From Streptomyces canus 299MFChir4.1 (GTDB lineage: Bacteria; Actinomycetota; Actinomycetes; Streptomycetales; Streptomycetaceae), in assembly GCF_000383615.1 (NCBI RefSeq), contig NZ_KB911590.1, forward strand, positions 186,001 through 250,000: DNA of 64,000 nt, written 5' to 3'. Positions 41,989 through 50,233 of this stretch are shown piece after piece (the first letter of the stretch is position 1; the number at the start of each line of letters is the position of its first letter). The notes under the pieces were generated by a model that was not told the DNA's origin, did no database searches, and saw only the letters and a program-made list of their open reading frames with translations. The position numbers were made by a program, and so were the translations under genes.

Positions 41989-42990
41989 GTGGATGTTTCC
42001 GTGACCCTGTGGGTCCTGACGATCGTGGGCCTCGCGGCCCTCATCGCGGTCGACTTCTTCATCGGCCGCAAGCCGCACGACGTGTCCATCAAGGAAGCGG
42101 GCATCTGGACGGTCGTCTGGATCGCCCTGGCCGGCCTCTTCGGCCTCGGTCTGATGATCTTCGCCGGCGGCGAGCCCTCGGGTGAGTTCTTCGCGGGCTT
42201 CATCACCGAGAAGTCCCTGAGCGTGGACAACCTCTTCGTCTTCGTCCTGATCATGGCGAAATTCGCGGTGCCCTCGCAGTACCAGCAGCGGGTGCTCCTC
42301 GTCGGTGTTCTCATCGCCCTGGTGCTGCGCGCGATCTTCATCGCCGCCGGTGCCGCGATCATCGCCAGCTTCGCCTGGGTGTTCTACATCTTCGGCGCCT
42401 TCCTCATCTGGACCGCCTGGAAGCTCATCCAGGAGGCCCGGGCGGACGAGGAGGACGAGGAGTTCGAGGAGAACAAGCTGCTCAAGGCCGCCGAGCGCAG
42501 GTTCGGCGTGGCCGACCGCTACCACGGCACCAAGCTGTGGATCGTGGAGAACGGCAAGCGGGTCATGACCCCGATGCTCGTCGTGATGCTCGCCATCGGT
42601 TCCACCGACGTGCTGTTCGCGCTCGACTCGATCCCCGCGATCTTCGGCCTGACTCAGGACCCGTACATCGTCTTCACGGCCAACGCGTTCGCCCTGATGG
42701 GTCTGAGGCAGCTGTACTTCCTCATCGGCGGCCTGCTGAGGAAGCTGGTCCACCTCAGCTACGGCCTGTCGATCATCCTCGGCTTCATCGGCGTCAAGCT
42801 GGTCCTGCACGCCCTGCACGAGTCCGGGGTCCACGTCCCCGAGATCAGCATTCCGGTCTCGCTCGGGGTGATCTGCTCGGTCCTGATCGTCACCACCATC
42901 ACCAGCCTGATGGCCTCCAAGAGGCAGGCGGCGGCCGAGGCGGCGCAGACGGAGAGTGAAGGCGCTCCGAAGGACAGCATCGAGGCCTGA
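41989..42990 (+). CDS. terC: TerC-family integral membrane protein (probable Mn2+ exporter)
   Basis: 333 residues with 7-9 membrane helices. TerC hallmarks: VDFFIGRKPHDVSIKEAG, ITEKSLSVDNLFVFVLIMAKF (the acidic-Asn transport motif), and MLAIGSTDVLFALDSIPAIF (second DSIPA motif), with an acidic cytoplasmic loop EARADEEDEEFEENK. Family members such as Alx export manganese or metallate secreted enzymes. GTG at 41989 is 4 bases after GGAGG (41980-41984), which is the strand sequestered by the riboswitch. The first TM starts at SVTLWVLTIVGL. Confidence 0.93.
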   Translation: MDVSVTLWVLTIVGLAALIAVDFFIGRKPHDVSIKEAGIWTVVWIALAGLFGLGLMIFAGGEPSGEFFAGFITEKSLSVDNLFVFVLIMAKFAVPSQYQQRVLLVGVLIALVLRAIFIAAGAAIIASFAWVFYIFGAFLIWTAWKLIQEARADEEDEEFEENKLLKAAERRFGVADRYHGTKLWIVENGKRVMTPMLVVMLAIGSTDVLFALDSIPAIFGLTQDPYIVFTANAFALMGLRQLYFLIGGLLRKLVHLSYGLSIILGFIGVKLVLHALHESGVHVPEISIPVSLGVICSVLIVTTITSLMASKRQAAAEAAQTESEGAPKDSIEA

Positions 42991-43120
42991 CCACGGCAGG
43001 CGTAGGAAGAACCACCCCCGGGAGCGGTGCGCGGCGAATTGCCGGGTACCTCTCCCGGTGCTTGTTTTGTTCCAGAGCGCGTTTCCCGGTCCGGGGGCGC
43101 CGCGGCCGGCTGGAGACACC

Positions 43121-43423
43121 ATGAAGTTCGTGCAGATCATCGGCTTCGAGACCGAGCGCCTGGACGAGATGCGGCAGCTGCTGCAGGAGGCGGAGCAGCG
43201 CAGCGCGGGCAGGACGGGCGGCCCGACCCACCGCATGCTCCTGAAGGACCGGGACAAGCCCAACCACTACCTGGCGCTGATCGAGTTCGAGTCGTTCGAC
43301 GAGGCCATGCGCAACAGCGACGACCCCGAGACGAGCAAACTCGCGGAGCAGTTGGGCGAGCTGAGCATCGGCGAGCGCGTCTACACCAACTGCGACGTCC
43401 TGGAATCGGGTGAACTCAAGTAG
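43121..43423 (+). CDS. Small dimeric alpha/beta-barrel-like hypothetical protein
   Basis: 100 residues: KFVQIIGFETERLDEMRQLL ... TGGPTHRMLLKDRDKPNHYLALIEFESFDEAMRN ... ERVYTNCDVLESGEL. The strand-helix-strand-strand-helix-strand pattern resembles antibiotic-biosynthesis-monooxygenase/ferredoxin-like proteins, but no family can be named securely. ATG at 43121 after TGGAGACACC. Between terC and the Ca2+/H+ antiporter, all on one strand. Confidence 0.78.
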   Translation: MKFVQIIGFETERLDEMRQLLQEAEQRSAGRTGGPTHRMLLKDRDKPNHYLALIEFESFDEAMRNSDDPETSKLAEQLGELSIGERVYTNCDVLESGELK

Positions 43424-43468
43424 TCCCGGCGTAGTGCGAGGCCCGCGGGCCTCTGCGACGATCGCTGC

Positions 43469-44569
43469 ATGATCGCTCGGCTCAGGTCGCTCACCACGAG
43501 CTGGACGTCCGTCGTGCCGGTACTCGCGGTCGTCCTGCTGGTGTTCACCTGGGGTCGCGATCTGCCCGCGGTGGTCGTCGTGCTCGTGACCCTGGTGCTC
43601 GCCGGGGCCGTGCTGGCCGCAGTGCACCACGCCGAGGTGATCGCCCACCGGGTCGGCGAACCCTTCGGCTCGCTCGTTCTCGCCGTCGCCGTCACGATCA
43701 TCGAGGTGGCCCTGATCGTCACCCTGATGGCGGACGGCGGCGACAAGAGCTCGACCCTGGCCAGGGACACGGTCTTCGCGGCCGTGATGATCACCTGCAA
43801 CGGCATCGTCGGCATCAGCCTCCTCGTGGCCTCACTGCGCCACGGCACGGCGGTCTTCAACCCCGAGGGCACCGGCGCCGCCCTCGCCACGGTCGCCACC
43901 CTGGCCACGCTGAGCCTGGTGCTGCCGACGTTCACCACGAGCAAGCCGGGCCCGGAGTTCTCCACCACCCAGTTGACCTTCGCCGCGCTGTCCTCGCTGA
44001 TCCTCTACGGCCTGTTCGTGGCGACCCAGACCGTACGGCACCGCGACTACTTCCTCCCGATCACCCGCCAGGGCGAGGTGATCACCGTCGACGACCACGC
44101 CCACGCGCCGACCGCCCGCGCCGCGCTGATCAGCCTGGGCCTGCTGGGCCTGGCCTTGATCGGGGTGGTCGGTCTGGCCAAGGGCGTCTCACCGACCATC
44201 GAGTCCGGGGTGGCCAGGGCCGGCCTTCCGCACGCCGTCGTCGGTGTGATCATCGCCCTGCTGGTGCTGCTCCCCGAGACCATCGCCGCCCTGCGCTCCG
44301 CGCGCCGCGACCGCGTGCAGACCAGCCTCAACCTCGCCCTCGGCTCGGCCATGGCCAGCATCGGCCTGACCATCCCCGCCGTCGCCCTGGCGACCGTCTG
44401 GCTCTCCGGCCCGCTCGTCCTCGGCCTCGGCTCCACCCACATGGTGCTGCTGGCCCTGACCGTGGTGGTGAGCTCCCTGACGGTGGTTCCCGGCCGGGCC
44501 ACACCGCTCCAGGGCGGCGTCCACCTGGTGGTGTTCGCGGCCTACCTGGAGCTGGCGATCAATCCATGA
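43469..44569 (+). CDS. Calcium/proton antiporter (ChaA/CAX family)
   Basis: 366 residues, about 11 membrane helices, in two homologous halves. The cation-binding alpha repeats are GEPFGSLVLAVAVTIIEVAL ... TVFAAVMITCNGIVG (first) and VIIALLVLLPETIAALRSA ... LNLALGSAMASIGLTIPAVA (second), both with conserved Glu and Asn/Gly-Ser. It would export Ca2+ (or Na+/K+) against H+. ATG at 43469, 45 bp after the previous gene. Its stop overlaps the convergent MFS gene by 11 bases. Confidence 0.92.
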   Translation: MIARLRSLTTSWTSVVPVLAVVLLVFTWGRDLPAVVVVLVTLVLAGAVLAAVHHAEVIAHRVGEPFGSLVLAVAVTIIEVALIVTLMADGGDKSSTLARDTVFAAVMITCNGIVGISLLVASLRHGTAVFNPEGTGAALATVATLATLSLVLPTFTTSKPGPEFSTTQLTFAALSSLILYGLFVATQTVRHRDYFLPITRQGEVITVDDHAHAPTARAALISLGLLGLALIGVVGLAKGVSPTIESGVARAGLPHAVVGVIIALLVLLPETIAALRSARRDRVQTSLNLALGSAMASIGLTIPAVALATVWLSGPLVLGLGSTHMVLLALTVVVSSLTVVPGRATPLQGGVHLVVFAAYLELAINP

Positions 44570-45869
44570 CCGGCTCTGCCGCCACCGCCGCCACGGGCAC
44601 CGGCCGCGTCTCCGGCAGCAACGCGAAACACCCGAGACTGAGCAGCGCGATCCCGGTCAGATACGCGCCCACGCCCCAGGGCACCCGCCCGCCCTGCTCC
44701 ACCAGAGCCGTCGCCACGACCGGGGTCAGCGCGCCGCCGAGCACCCCGCCGAGGTTGTAACCGACAGCGGCCCCCGTACAGCGCACGCGCGGCTCGTACA
44801 GCTCCGGCAGATAGGCGGCGATCACCGCGAACATCGTGATGAACGCGATCATCGCGCCCAGGAAGCCGAGGAACATCAGCAGCGGCTCCCCGGTCGCGAG
44901 CAGCGCCACCATCGGGAACATCCACAGCGCCGCCGCCGCACATCCCGCGAGACACAGCGGCCGCCGTCCGTACCGGTCCCCGAGCAGCGCCGCCACCGGC
45001 GTGAGCGAGCCCTTCACCAGCACGGCGGCCATGATGCAGGTCAGCATGACGGTACGGCTCACCCCGAGCCGCTCCGTCCCGTAGGCGAGGGACCACGTCG
45101 TCACGGCATAGAAGATCGCGTACCCGACCGAGAGCGCCCCGGCCGTCAGCAGGACGAGCCGCCAGTGGTCGCGGGCCACCTCGGCGAGCGGCACGCGCGC
45201 GTGGTCGTCGATCTCCAGGAAACCAGGGCTCTCCGGAAGCGAGGAGCGCAGCCACAGGCCCGTCGCCGCCAGCGCCCCGGCCGCCCAGAACGGCACCCGC
45301 CAGCCCCACGAGGCGAACTGCGCCTCGGACAGCGTGGCCGACAGCGCCAGCACCACCCCGTTGGCGAGCAGAAAGCCCAGGGCGGGTCCCACCTGCGGGA
45401 AGCTCGTCCACAGCCCGCGCCGCTCCGGGGGCGCGTGCTCCGCGGTCAGCAGCACGGCCCCGCCCCACTCCCCGCCGAGCCCCAGCCCCTGCAGGAAGCG
45501 CAGCACCAGAAGCAGCACGGGCGCGGCCACGCCGATCGTGTCGTACGTCGGCACGCAGCCGACCGCGACCGTGGCGGCGCCGGTCAGCAGCAGCGAGCCC
45601 ACGAGAACCGGCCGCCGTCCACGCCGGTCACCGATGTGCCCGAACAGCACCGACCCGAGCGGCCGCGCGACGAACCCGACCCCGAACGTCCCGAAGGCGG
45701 CCAGTGTCCCCGCGAGCGGCGAGAAGGTCGGAAAGAACAGCGGCCCCAGGATCAGCGCCGCGGCCGTCCCGTAGACGAAGAAGTCGTAGAACTCGATGGC
45801 CGTCCCGGCGAGCGAGGCGGTCGCGAGCCTCGGCATGGAGGGCGCCCTCACGGTGCGTACGTCGTGCAT
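44559..45869 (-). CDS. MFS transporter, metabolite:H+ symporter (MHS) subfamily
   Basis: 436 residues, 12 membrane helices. MHS features: ASLAGTAIEFYDFFVYGTAA in TM1, the loop motif FGHIGDRRGRRPVLVGSLL between TM2 and TM3, and LQGLGLGGEWGGAVLLTAEHA in TM4, plus LGDRYGRRPLCLAG between TM8 and TM9. Relatives import carboxylates, betaine/proline or shikimate-type organic acids. Substrate unknown. ATG at 45869. Confidence 0.92.
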   Translation of the reverse strand: MHDVRTVRAPSMPRLATASLAGTAIEFYDFFVYGTAAALILGPLFFPTFSPLAGTLAAFGTFGVGFVARPLGSVLFGHIGDRRGRRPVLVGSLLLTGAATVAVGCVPTYDTIGVAAPVLLLVLRFLQGLGLGGEWGGAVLLTAEHAPPERRGLWTSFPQVGPALGFLLANGVVLALSATLSEAQFASWGWRVPFWAAGALAATGLWLRSSLPESPGFLEIDDHARVPLAEVARDHWRLVLLTAGALSVGYAIFYAVTTWSLAYGTERLGVSRTVMLTCIMAAVLVKGSLTPVAALLGDRYGRRPLCLAGCAAAALWMFPMVALLATGEPLLMFLGFLGAMIAFITMFAVIAAYLPELYEPRVRCTGAAVGYNLGGVLGGALTPVVATALVEQGGRVPWGVGAYLTGIALLSLGCFALLPETRPVPVAAVAAEPVMD

Positions 45870-45929
45870 GCCGCGTCAACTACCCACGGTGATCACGGGT
45901 TACGGGGGCGCGTGAGCGCGCGGGAGTGA

Positions 45930-46124
45930 TCAGTACGTGACGGTGATGCGCCGGGCCGGACCGTCGACGCGGACGAGACCGCCGTAGGGGATGACGAGTT
46001 GGGAATCGGTGTGGCCGCAGTCCACATCGAAGACGATCTTGATGCTCGGGTCGGCGAACGCGGCATGGATGTCGGCGGCACGGTCACCGGGTGCGGGCGT
46101 GGGCGGATACGAGATCGTCGGCAT
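45930..46124 (-). pseudogene. Collapsed LD-carboxypeptidase (S66) remnant
   Basis: A 64-codon frame whose parts match three separated regions of an S66 LD-carboxypeptidase/MccF (normally ~340 residues): the N-terminus MPTISYPPTPAPGDR, the internal RAADIHAAFADPSIK block, and the C-terminal FDVDCGHTDSQLVIPYGG region with the catalytic-His neighbourhood. The nucleophile Ser and the Glu of the triad are absent. Two in-frame internal deletions of a full gene explain it. No good ribosome-binding site precedes the ATG. Alternatively it might be a short expressed derivative. Confidence 0.72.
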
Positions 46125-46208
46125 GCCCGGAGGGTATGGGCCGCGCCGCGCTCGGCGCACCGTGATAAACCGGGTCCGAGCAGCCCGTCTTCACCGACCG
46201 GAGGAACC

Positions 46209-46682
46209 GTGCCCCGCACCCTCGCCAACGCCCCGATCATGATCCTCAACGGTCCCAACCTGAACCTGCTGGGTCAGCGGCAGCCGGAGATCTACGGCAA
46301 GGACACCCTCGCCGACGTCGAGGCCCTGTGCGCGAAGGCGGCGGCCGCGCACGGCGGCACGGTGGACTTCCGTCAGTCCAACCACGAGGGCGAGCTGGTC
46401 GACTGGATCCACGAGGCGCGGCTGAACCACTGCGGGATCGTCATCAACCCCGGTGCCTACTCGCACACCTCGGTCGCGATTCTGGACGCACTCAACACCT
46501 GTGACGGGCTGCCGGTACTGGAGGTGCACATCTCCAACATCCACCGGCGCGAGTCCTTCCGGCACCACTCCTACGTCTCGCTGCGCGCGGACGGGGTCAT
46601 CGCGGGCTGCGGTGTGCAGGGGTACGTGTTCGGCGTGGAGCGGGTCGCGGCGCTGGCCGGGCCGGCCCAGGCCGACGTGTAA
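46209..46682 (+). CDS. aroQ: Type II 3-dehydroquinate dehydratase
   Basis: 157 residues, the compact dodecameric class II enzyme that dehydrates 3-dehydroquinate in the shikimate pathway or degrades it in quinate catabolism. Motifs: ILNGPNLNLLGQRQPEIYG (catalytic Tyr ~29 in the flexible lid), DFRQSNHEGELVDWIHEA, INPGAYSHTSVAILDAL, VLEVHISNIHRRESFRHHSY (catalytic His region). GTG at 46209, GGAGG at 46199-46203. It stands alone, away from other aro genes; an MFS transporter of organic-acid type is nearby. Confidence 0.95.
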   Translation: MPRTLANAPIMILNGPNLNLLGQRQPEIYGKDTLADVEALCAKAAAAHGGTVDFRQSNHEGELVDWIHEARLNHCGIVINPGAYSHTSVAILDALNTCDGLPVLEVHISNIHRRESFRHHSYVSLRADGVIAGCGVQGYVFGVERVAALAGPAQADV

Positions 46683-46727
46683 GGACCGATGTCCTGGACG
46701 GGCGGTCCTTACCGCGTGTACCGCTCC

Positions 46728-46751
46728 CTACAGCCGTCCCTACAGCCGTCC
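46728..46751. repeat. 12-bp tandem duplication across the ABC-ATPase stop
   Basis: CTACAGCCGTCC occurs at 46728-46739 and 46740-46751. On the minus strand the inner copy encodes the last residues and TAG stop of the ABC ATPase gene; the outer copy lies just beyond the stop. Confidence 0.93.
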
Positions 46752-47498
46752 CGCCTCCACGATCCGCTTCAGGAAGCGCCGGGTGCGCTCCTGCTGCGGG
46801 TCGCCGAAGATCTGCTCGGCGGTCCCGCGCTCCAGGACCACACCCGAGTCCAGAAAACACACCTGGTCGGCGACCTCGCGAGCGAAGCCCATCTCGTGCG
46901 TGGCCAGCACCATGGTCATCCCGTCGGCCTTCAGGTCGCGCACGACGTTCAGGACCTCGCCCACCAGCTCGGGGTCGAGGGCCGCGGTGATCTCGTCGAG
47001 CAGGAGCAGCCGGGGGCGCACGGCGAGGGCCCGCACGATCGCCACCCGCTGCTGCTGACCGCCGCTGAGCCGGTCGGGGTACTCGCCCGCCTTCCCGCCG
47101 AGCCCGAGCCGTTCCAGGAGCTCGCGGGCGTGCTCCTCGGCCTGCGCGCGGGCCACTCCGTGCACCCGGCGCGGGGCCAGCGTGATGTTCTCCAGCACCG
47201 TCATGTGCGGGAAGAGGTTGTACGCCTGGAAGACCACGCCGATACGGCGCCGTACCGCGTCCTGGTCCGCGCGCGGATCGGTGATCTCCTCGCCGTCCAG
47301 CCAGATGGCGCCGTCGTCGATGTCCTCCAGGAGGTTGGCGCAGCGCAACAGCGTCGACTTGCCGGAGCCGGAGGCCCCGATCAGCGCGGTCACGGTGTGC
47401 GGGGCGACCTCCAGGTCGACGTCCCGCAGCACGACCGAGTCGCCGAAGGTCTTGCGGACGGACTCCATCCGCAGCACCGGTCCGTCTGCGTCGCTCAT
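46740..47498 (-). CDS. Polar amino-acid ABC transporter, ATP-binding subunit
   Basis: 252 residues of the GlnQ/HisP group. Walker A LIGASGSGKSTLLRCANLLE (~39), Q-loop VFQAYNLFPHMTVLENI, signature LSGGQQQRVAIVRALA, Walker B LLLLDEITAALDPE (Asp-Glu with Ile where Pro-Thr is usual), H-loop ATHEMGFAREVAD. Energises uptake of an amino acid with the two upstream genes. ATG at 47498 overlaps the permease stop as ATGA. Confidence 0.94.
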   Translation of the reverse strand: MSDADGPVLRMESVRKTFGDSVVLRDVDLEVAPHTVTALIGASGSGKSTLLRCANLLEDIDDGAIWLDGEEITDPRADQDAVRRRIGVVFQAYNLFPHMTVLENITLAPRRVHGVARAQAEEHARELLERLGLGGKAGEYPDRLSGGQQQRVAIVRALAVRPRLLLLDEITAALDPELVGEVLNVVRDLKADGMTMVLATHEMGFAREVADQVCFLDSGVVLERGTAEQIFGDPQQERTRRFLKRIVEAGRL

Positions 47499-48385
47499 GC
47501 GATTCCTCCCTGGGCCCGCCGACGGTCCATCCGTGCCGTCACCCAGTCCGTGAAGCGGGTCATCGGGATGGTCAGCGCCACGAACACCAGGCCCGCGACG
47601 ATGTACGGCGTGTAGTTGAGGCTCCGGCCGACGATGATGTCGGCGGCCCGTACGGCGTCGATCGCGCCCCCGATCGACACCAGACCGGTGTCCTTCTGGA
47701 GGGACACCAGGTCGTTCAGCAGGGGCGGCACCTGGCGGCGCACCGCCTGCGGCAGCACCACGTACCGCAGCGCCTGCCGGTTGGAGAGCCCGAGCGAACG
47801 GGCCGCGGCGCGCTGTGAGGGGTGCACGGACTCGATGCCGGCGCGGAACACCTCGGCCACGTACGCCGAGTACGTCAGCGTGAGCGCCGTGCCGCCCAGC
47901 CACACCGGGTCGACCGTCACGCCCTGGAGCCGCAGGGCCGGGACGCCCAGGACGACGATCATGAGGTTGATGATGAGCGGGAGGCCGCGGAAGAAGTCCG
48001 TGTAGGCGGCGGCCAGGAAGCGCAGGGGGAAGAACACCGGGCCGCGCAACGTGCGGGCGATGGCGATCAGCATGCCGAGCACCAGCACGGCGACACCGCA
48101 GACCAGCAGCAACCGGACGTTCAGCCACAGCCCTTCGAGGACCTTCGGGAACGCCTCCCGCGCGTACTGCCCGCTGAAGAACGTCTCCTTGGTGCGCGGC
48201 CAGCCGGGCGCGTTGACGACGACCAGGTAGAGGACGAGCGCGGTGACCAGAGTCGAGACCGCGGCGATCGCCGTCGCACGGCGGGCGCGGGTGCGCTTGA
48301 GGCGCTCCCGCTCGATCCGCCGCTGCGAGGGCGTGTACGAGTCGCCCGCGCTCTCCTGGCCGGCCTCGTCCTTCGTGAGCGTCAC
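47495..48385 (-). CDS. Polar amino-acid ABC transporter, permease
   Basis: 296 residues. A basic cytoplasmic N-terminus (RRIERERLKRTRARR), one extra membrane helix, a periplasmic-type loop containing NAPGWPRTKETFFSG, then the HisM/GlnP-type permease core with FRGLPLIINLMIVV and the EAA loop EVFRAGIESVHPSQRAAARSLGLS for ATPase coupling. GTG at 48385 overlaps the stop of the binding-protein gene (GTGA). Confidence 0.93.
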   Translation of the reverse strand: MTLTKDEAGQESAGDSYTPSQRRIERERLKRTRARRATAIAAVSTLVTALVLYLVVVNAPGWPRTKETFFSGQYAREAFPKVLEGLWLNVRLLLVCGVAVLVLGMLIAIARTLRGPVFFPLRFLAAAYTDFFRGLPLIINLMIVVLGVPALRLQGVTVDPVWLGGTALTLTYSAYVAEVFRAGIESVHPSQRAAARSLGLSNRQALRYVVLPQAVRRQVPPLLNDLVSLQKDTGLVSIGGAIDAVRAADIIVGRSLNYTPYIVAGLVFVALTIPMTRFTDWVTARMDRRRAQGGIA

Positions 48386-49266
48386 TTGAGCACCGGGGCG
48401 TCGACGGCGTCCGACAGCCACTCCTGCTCCAGCTTGGCGAGCGTGCCGTCCTTGCGCAGGGCGTCCACGGCAACGGTCACGCAGGAGGTGAGCGCGCTGC
48501 CCTTGTCGAGCACGAGCCCGAACTGCTCCGGCGTACCGCCCTGGTTCTCGAACTGCCCGACGATCGTGCCGTCCGTCACCTCGGCCGCGGTGATGTAGAA
48601 GGCGGTCGGCAGGTCGACGACGATGGCGTCCACCTGGCGGTTCTGGAGCGCGGACTTGGCCTGGTCGTTCTTGGCGTACGCGGCGGCCTCGTGGGTCGGC
48701 TTCACCACGTCCTCGATGTAGTTCAGGCTCGTCGTGCCGACCTGGGCGCCCAGCTTGAGGCCCTTCAGGTCCGCGATGCTCGTCGCCTTGGCCGCCTTGG
48801 TGCCCTTGAGCGCGATGACGGCCTGGCGCACGTCGTAGTAGCCGGACGAGAAGTCCACGGCCTTCTTGCGCTCGGCGCTGATCGACACCTGGTTGATGTC
48901 GAAGTCGAAGGTCTTCTCCCCGGGCGCGAAAGCCTTGTTGAAGGGGACGCTCTGCCAGACGACGGCGCTCTTGTCGTAACCGAGCTGCTTCGCCACGGCG
49001 TACGCGACGGCCGACTCGAAGCCCTTGCCACTCGCGGGCTTGTCGTCCTTGAACCACGGCTCGTAGGCGGGCTCGTCGGTCGCGACGGTCAGCTTGCCGG
49101 AGGTCTTGGTGGCCAACTCGCCCTTGGCGCAGGTGGTTCCGGTCGACCCCGAGGCCTTGGCGTTCGCGTCGTCCTCCGGCTGCGGAGCACAGCCGACGGC
49201 GGTGGCGAGCAGGGCTATGGATGCCGCCGCGGCGGCGCGGCGCAGGGCGCGAGGGGCAGGGTGCAT
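48382..49266 (-). CDS. Amino-acid ABC transporter substrate-binding lipoprotein
   Basis: 294 residues. Signal peptide of lipoprotein type with lipobox LATAVGC (Cys ~26), then the type II periplasmic-binding fold: LTVATDEPAYEPWFKDD, GFESAVAYAVAKQLGY, DFDINQVSISAERKKAVDFSSGYY, LKGLKLGAQVGTTSLNYIED and LPTAFYITAAEV. It is the external receptor for a polar amino acid; the exact ligand is not readable. First gene of the three-gene operon. ATG at 49266 with GGCGGGAG... on the coding strand side being weak. Confidence 0.94.
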   Translation of the reverse strand: MHPAPRALRRAAAAASIALLATAVGCAPQPEDDANAKASGSTGTTCAKGELATKTSGKLTVATDEPAYEPWFKDDKPASGKGFESAVAYAVAKQLGYDKSAVVWQSVPFNKAFAPGEKTFDFDINQVSISAERKKAVDFSSGYYDVRQAVIALKGTKAAKATSIADLKGLKLGAQVGTTSLNYIEDVVKPTHEAAAYAKNDQAKSALQNRQVDAIVVDLPTAFYITAAEVTDGTIVGQFENQGGTPEQFGLVLDKGSALTSCVTVAVDALRKDGTLAKLEQEWLSDAVDAPVLK

Positions 49267-49567
49267 GGCGGGAGAGTGACAGTCCACTGTCCCGTTTGTC
49301 GAGGTCACGACGGCAATCGTCCGGATATTGGGAACGGGTGTTGCATTTCTGTGAACAGTTTCCGGACAGCGGGCCGGGGCCGCCGGTCGAGGGCGGGGAT
49401 GAAAGACCGGCGGCCCGTACCGCGCAGGAGCCGTCATCCTGTGCGGGGCTCCTCCCAGTTGACTGCGCAACCAAGTGCGCCGGGAGCGCGTGCGTGACAC
49501 CGGCGTGTGCGAAGAGTTCACACGGGGTGCGTGCGCAGGGGTGTATGCGGGGCGCGCGCCCCGGAGT
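49267..49567. other. 301-bp non-coding stretch between the amino-acid ABC operon and the MBL gene
   Basis: It must hold the ABC operon promoter. Visible: a GACAGT-CC-ACTGTC inverted repeat (49278-49291), 12 bases upstream of the binding-protein ATG, and a relatively AT-rich patch around 49320-49365. A GAGTTCAC...GTGCG block occurs twice in diverged form (~49514 and ~49563). No gene, terminator or firm promoter is recognised. Confidence 0.5.
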
Positions 49568-50224
49568 TCACCACCCCCGTGCGTGCCACTCCGGCAGCTG
49601 CGGACGCTCCGCGCCCAGTGTCGTGTCGTTCCCGTGTCCCGGGTACACCCAGGTCTCGTCCGGCAGCACGTCGAAGATCTTCGTCTCGACATCGTGGATC
49701 AGGCTGGCGAACGCCTCGGGATCCTTGCGGGTGTTGCCCACGCCTCCCGGGAACAGGCAGTCCCCGGTGAACACATGGGGATGCCCGTGCGGGTCGTCGT
49801 AGACGAGGGCGATCGAGCCGGGGGTGTGACCGACCAGGTGGCGCGCGGTCAGCTCGACGTGCCCCACGCGGATGACGTCGCCGTCGTCGACCGGCACGTC
49901 GGTGGGGACGGGGATGCCGTCGGCGTCGTCCCGGCCGGCGTACGTACGCGCGCGCGTGGCCGCGACGACCGCCGCGAGCGCCTGCCAGTGGTCGCCGTGC
50001 TGATGGGTGGTGACGACGGACGCGATGCCGTCGTCACCGATCATGCCCAGCAGGGTGTCCGCCTCGTTGGCGGCGTCGATCAGCAGTTGCTCGTCGGTGG
50101 CCCGGCAGCGCAGCAGGTAGGCGTTGTTGTTCATCGGGCCGACCGCGATCTTGGTGATCATCAGGTCCTTGAGCTCGTGCACGTCGGCGGGTCCGCCGAC
50201 CGTCACCTGTCCGCTGTACGTCAT
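49568..50224 (-). CDS. Metallo-beta-lactamase-fold hydrolase (glyoxalase II-like)
   Basis: 218 residues. Metal-binding motif VTTHQHGDHW (H74-x-H76-x-D78-H79), then HLVGHTPGSIALVYDD (third His), VFTGDCLFPGG (bridging Asp) and YPGHGNDTT (final His). N-terminal VGPMNNNAYLLRC is typical of hydroxyacylglutathione-hydrolase-like enzymes. In actinobacteria such enzymes probably act on mycothiol or bacillithiol-type thioesters or sulfur compounds. ATG at 50224, 9 bp after the stop of the mycothiol-dependent enzyme gene: likely operon. Confidence 0.93.
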   Translation of the reverse strand: MTYSGQVTVGGPADVHELKDLMITKIAVGPMNNNAYLLRCRATDEQLLIDAANEADTLLGMIGDDGIASVVTTHQHGDHWQALAAVVAATRARTYAGRDDADGIPVPTDVPVDDGDVIRVGHVELTARHLVGHTPGSIALVYDDPHGHPHVFTGDCLFPGGVGNTRKDPEAFASLIHDVETKIFDVLPDETWVYPGHGNDTTLGAERPQLPEWHARGW

Positions 50225-50233
50225 GGCGGCAGC

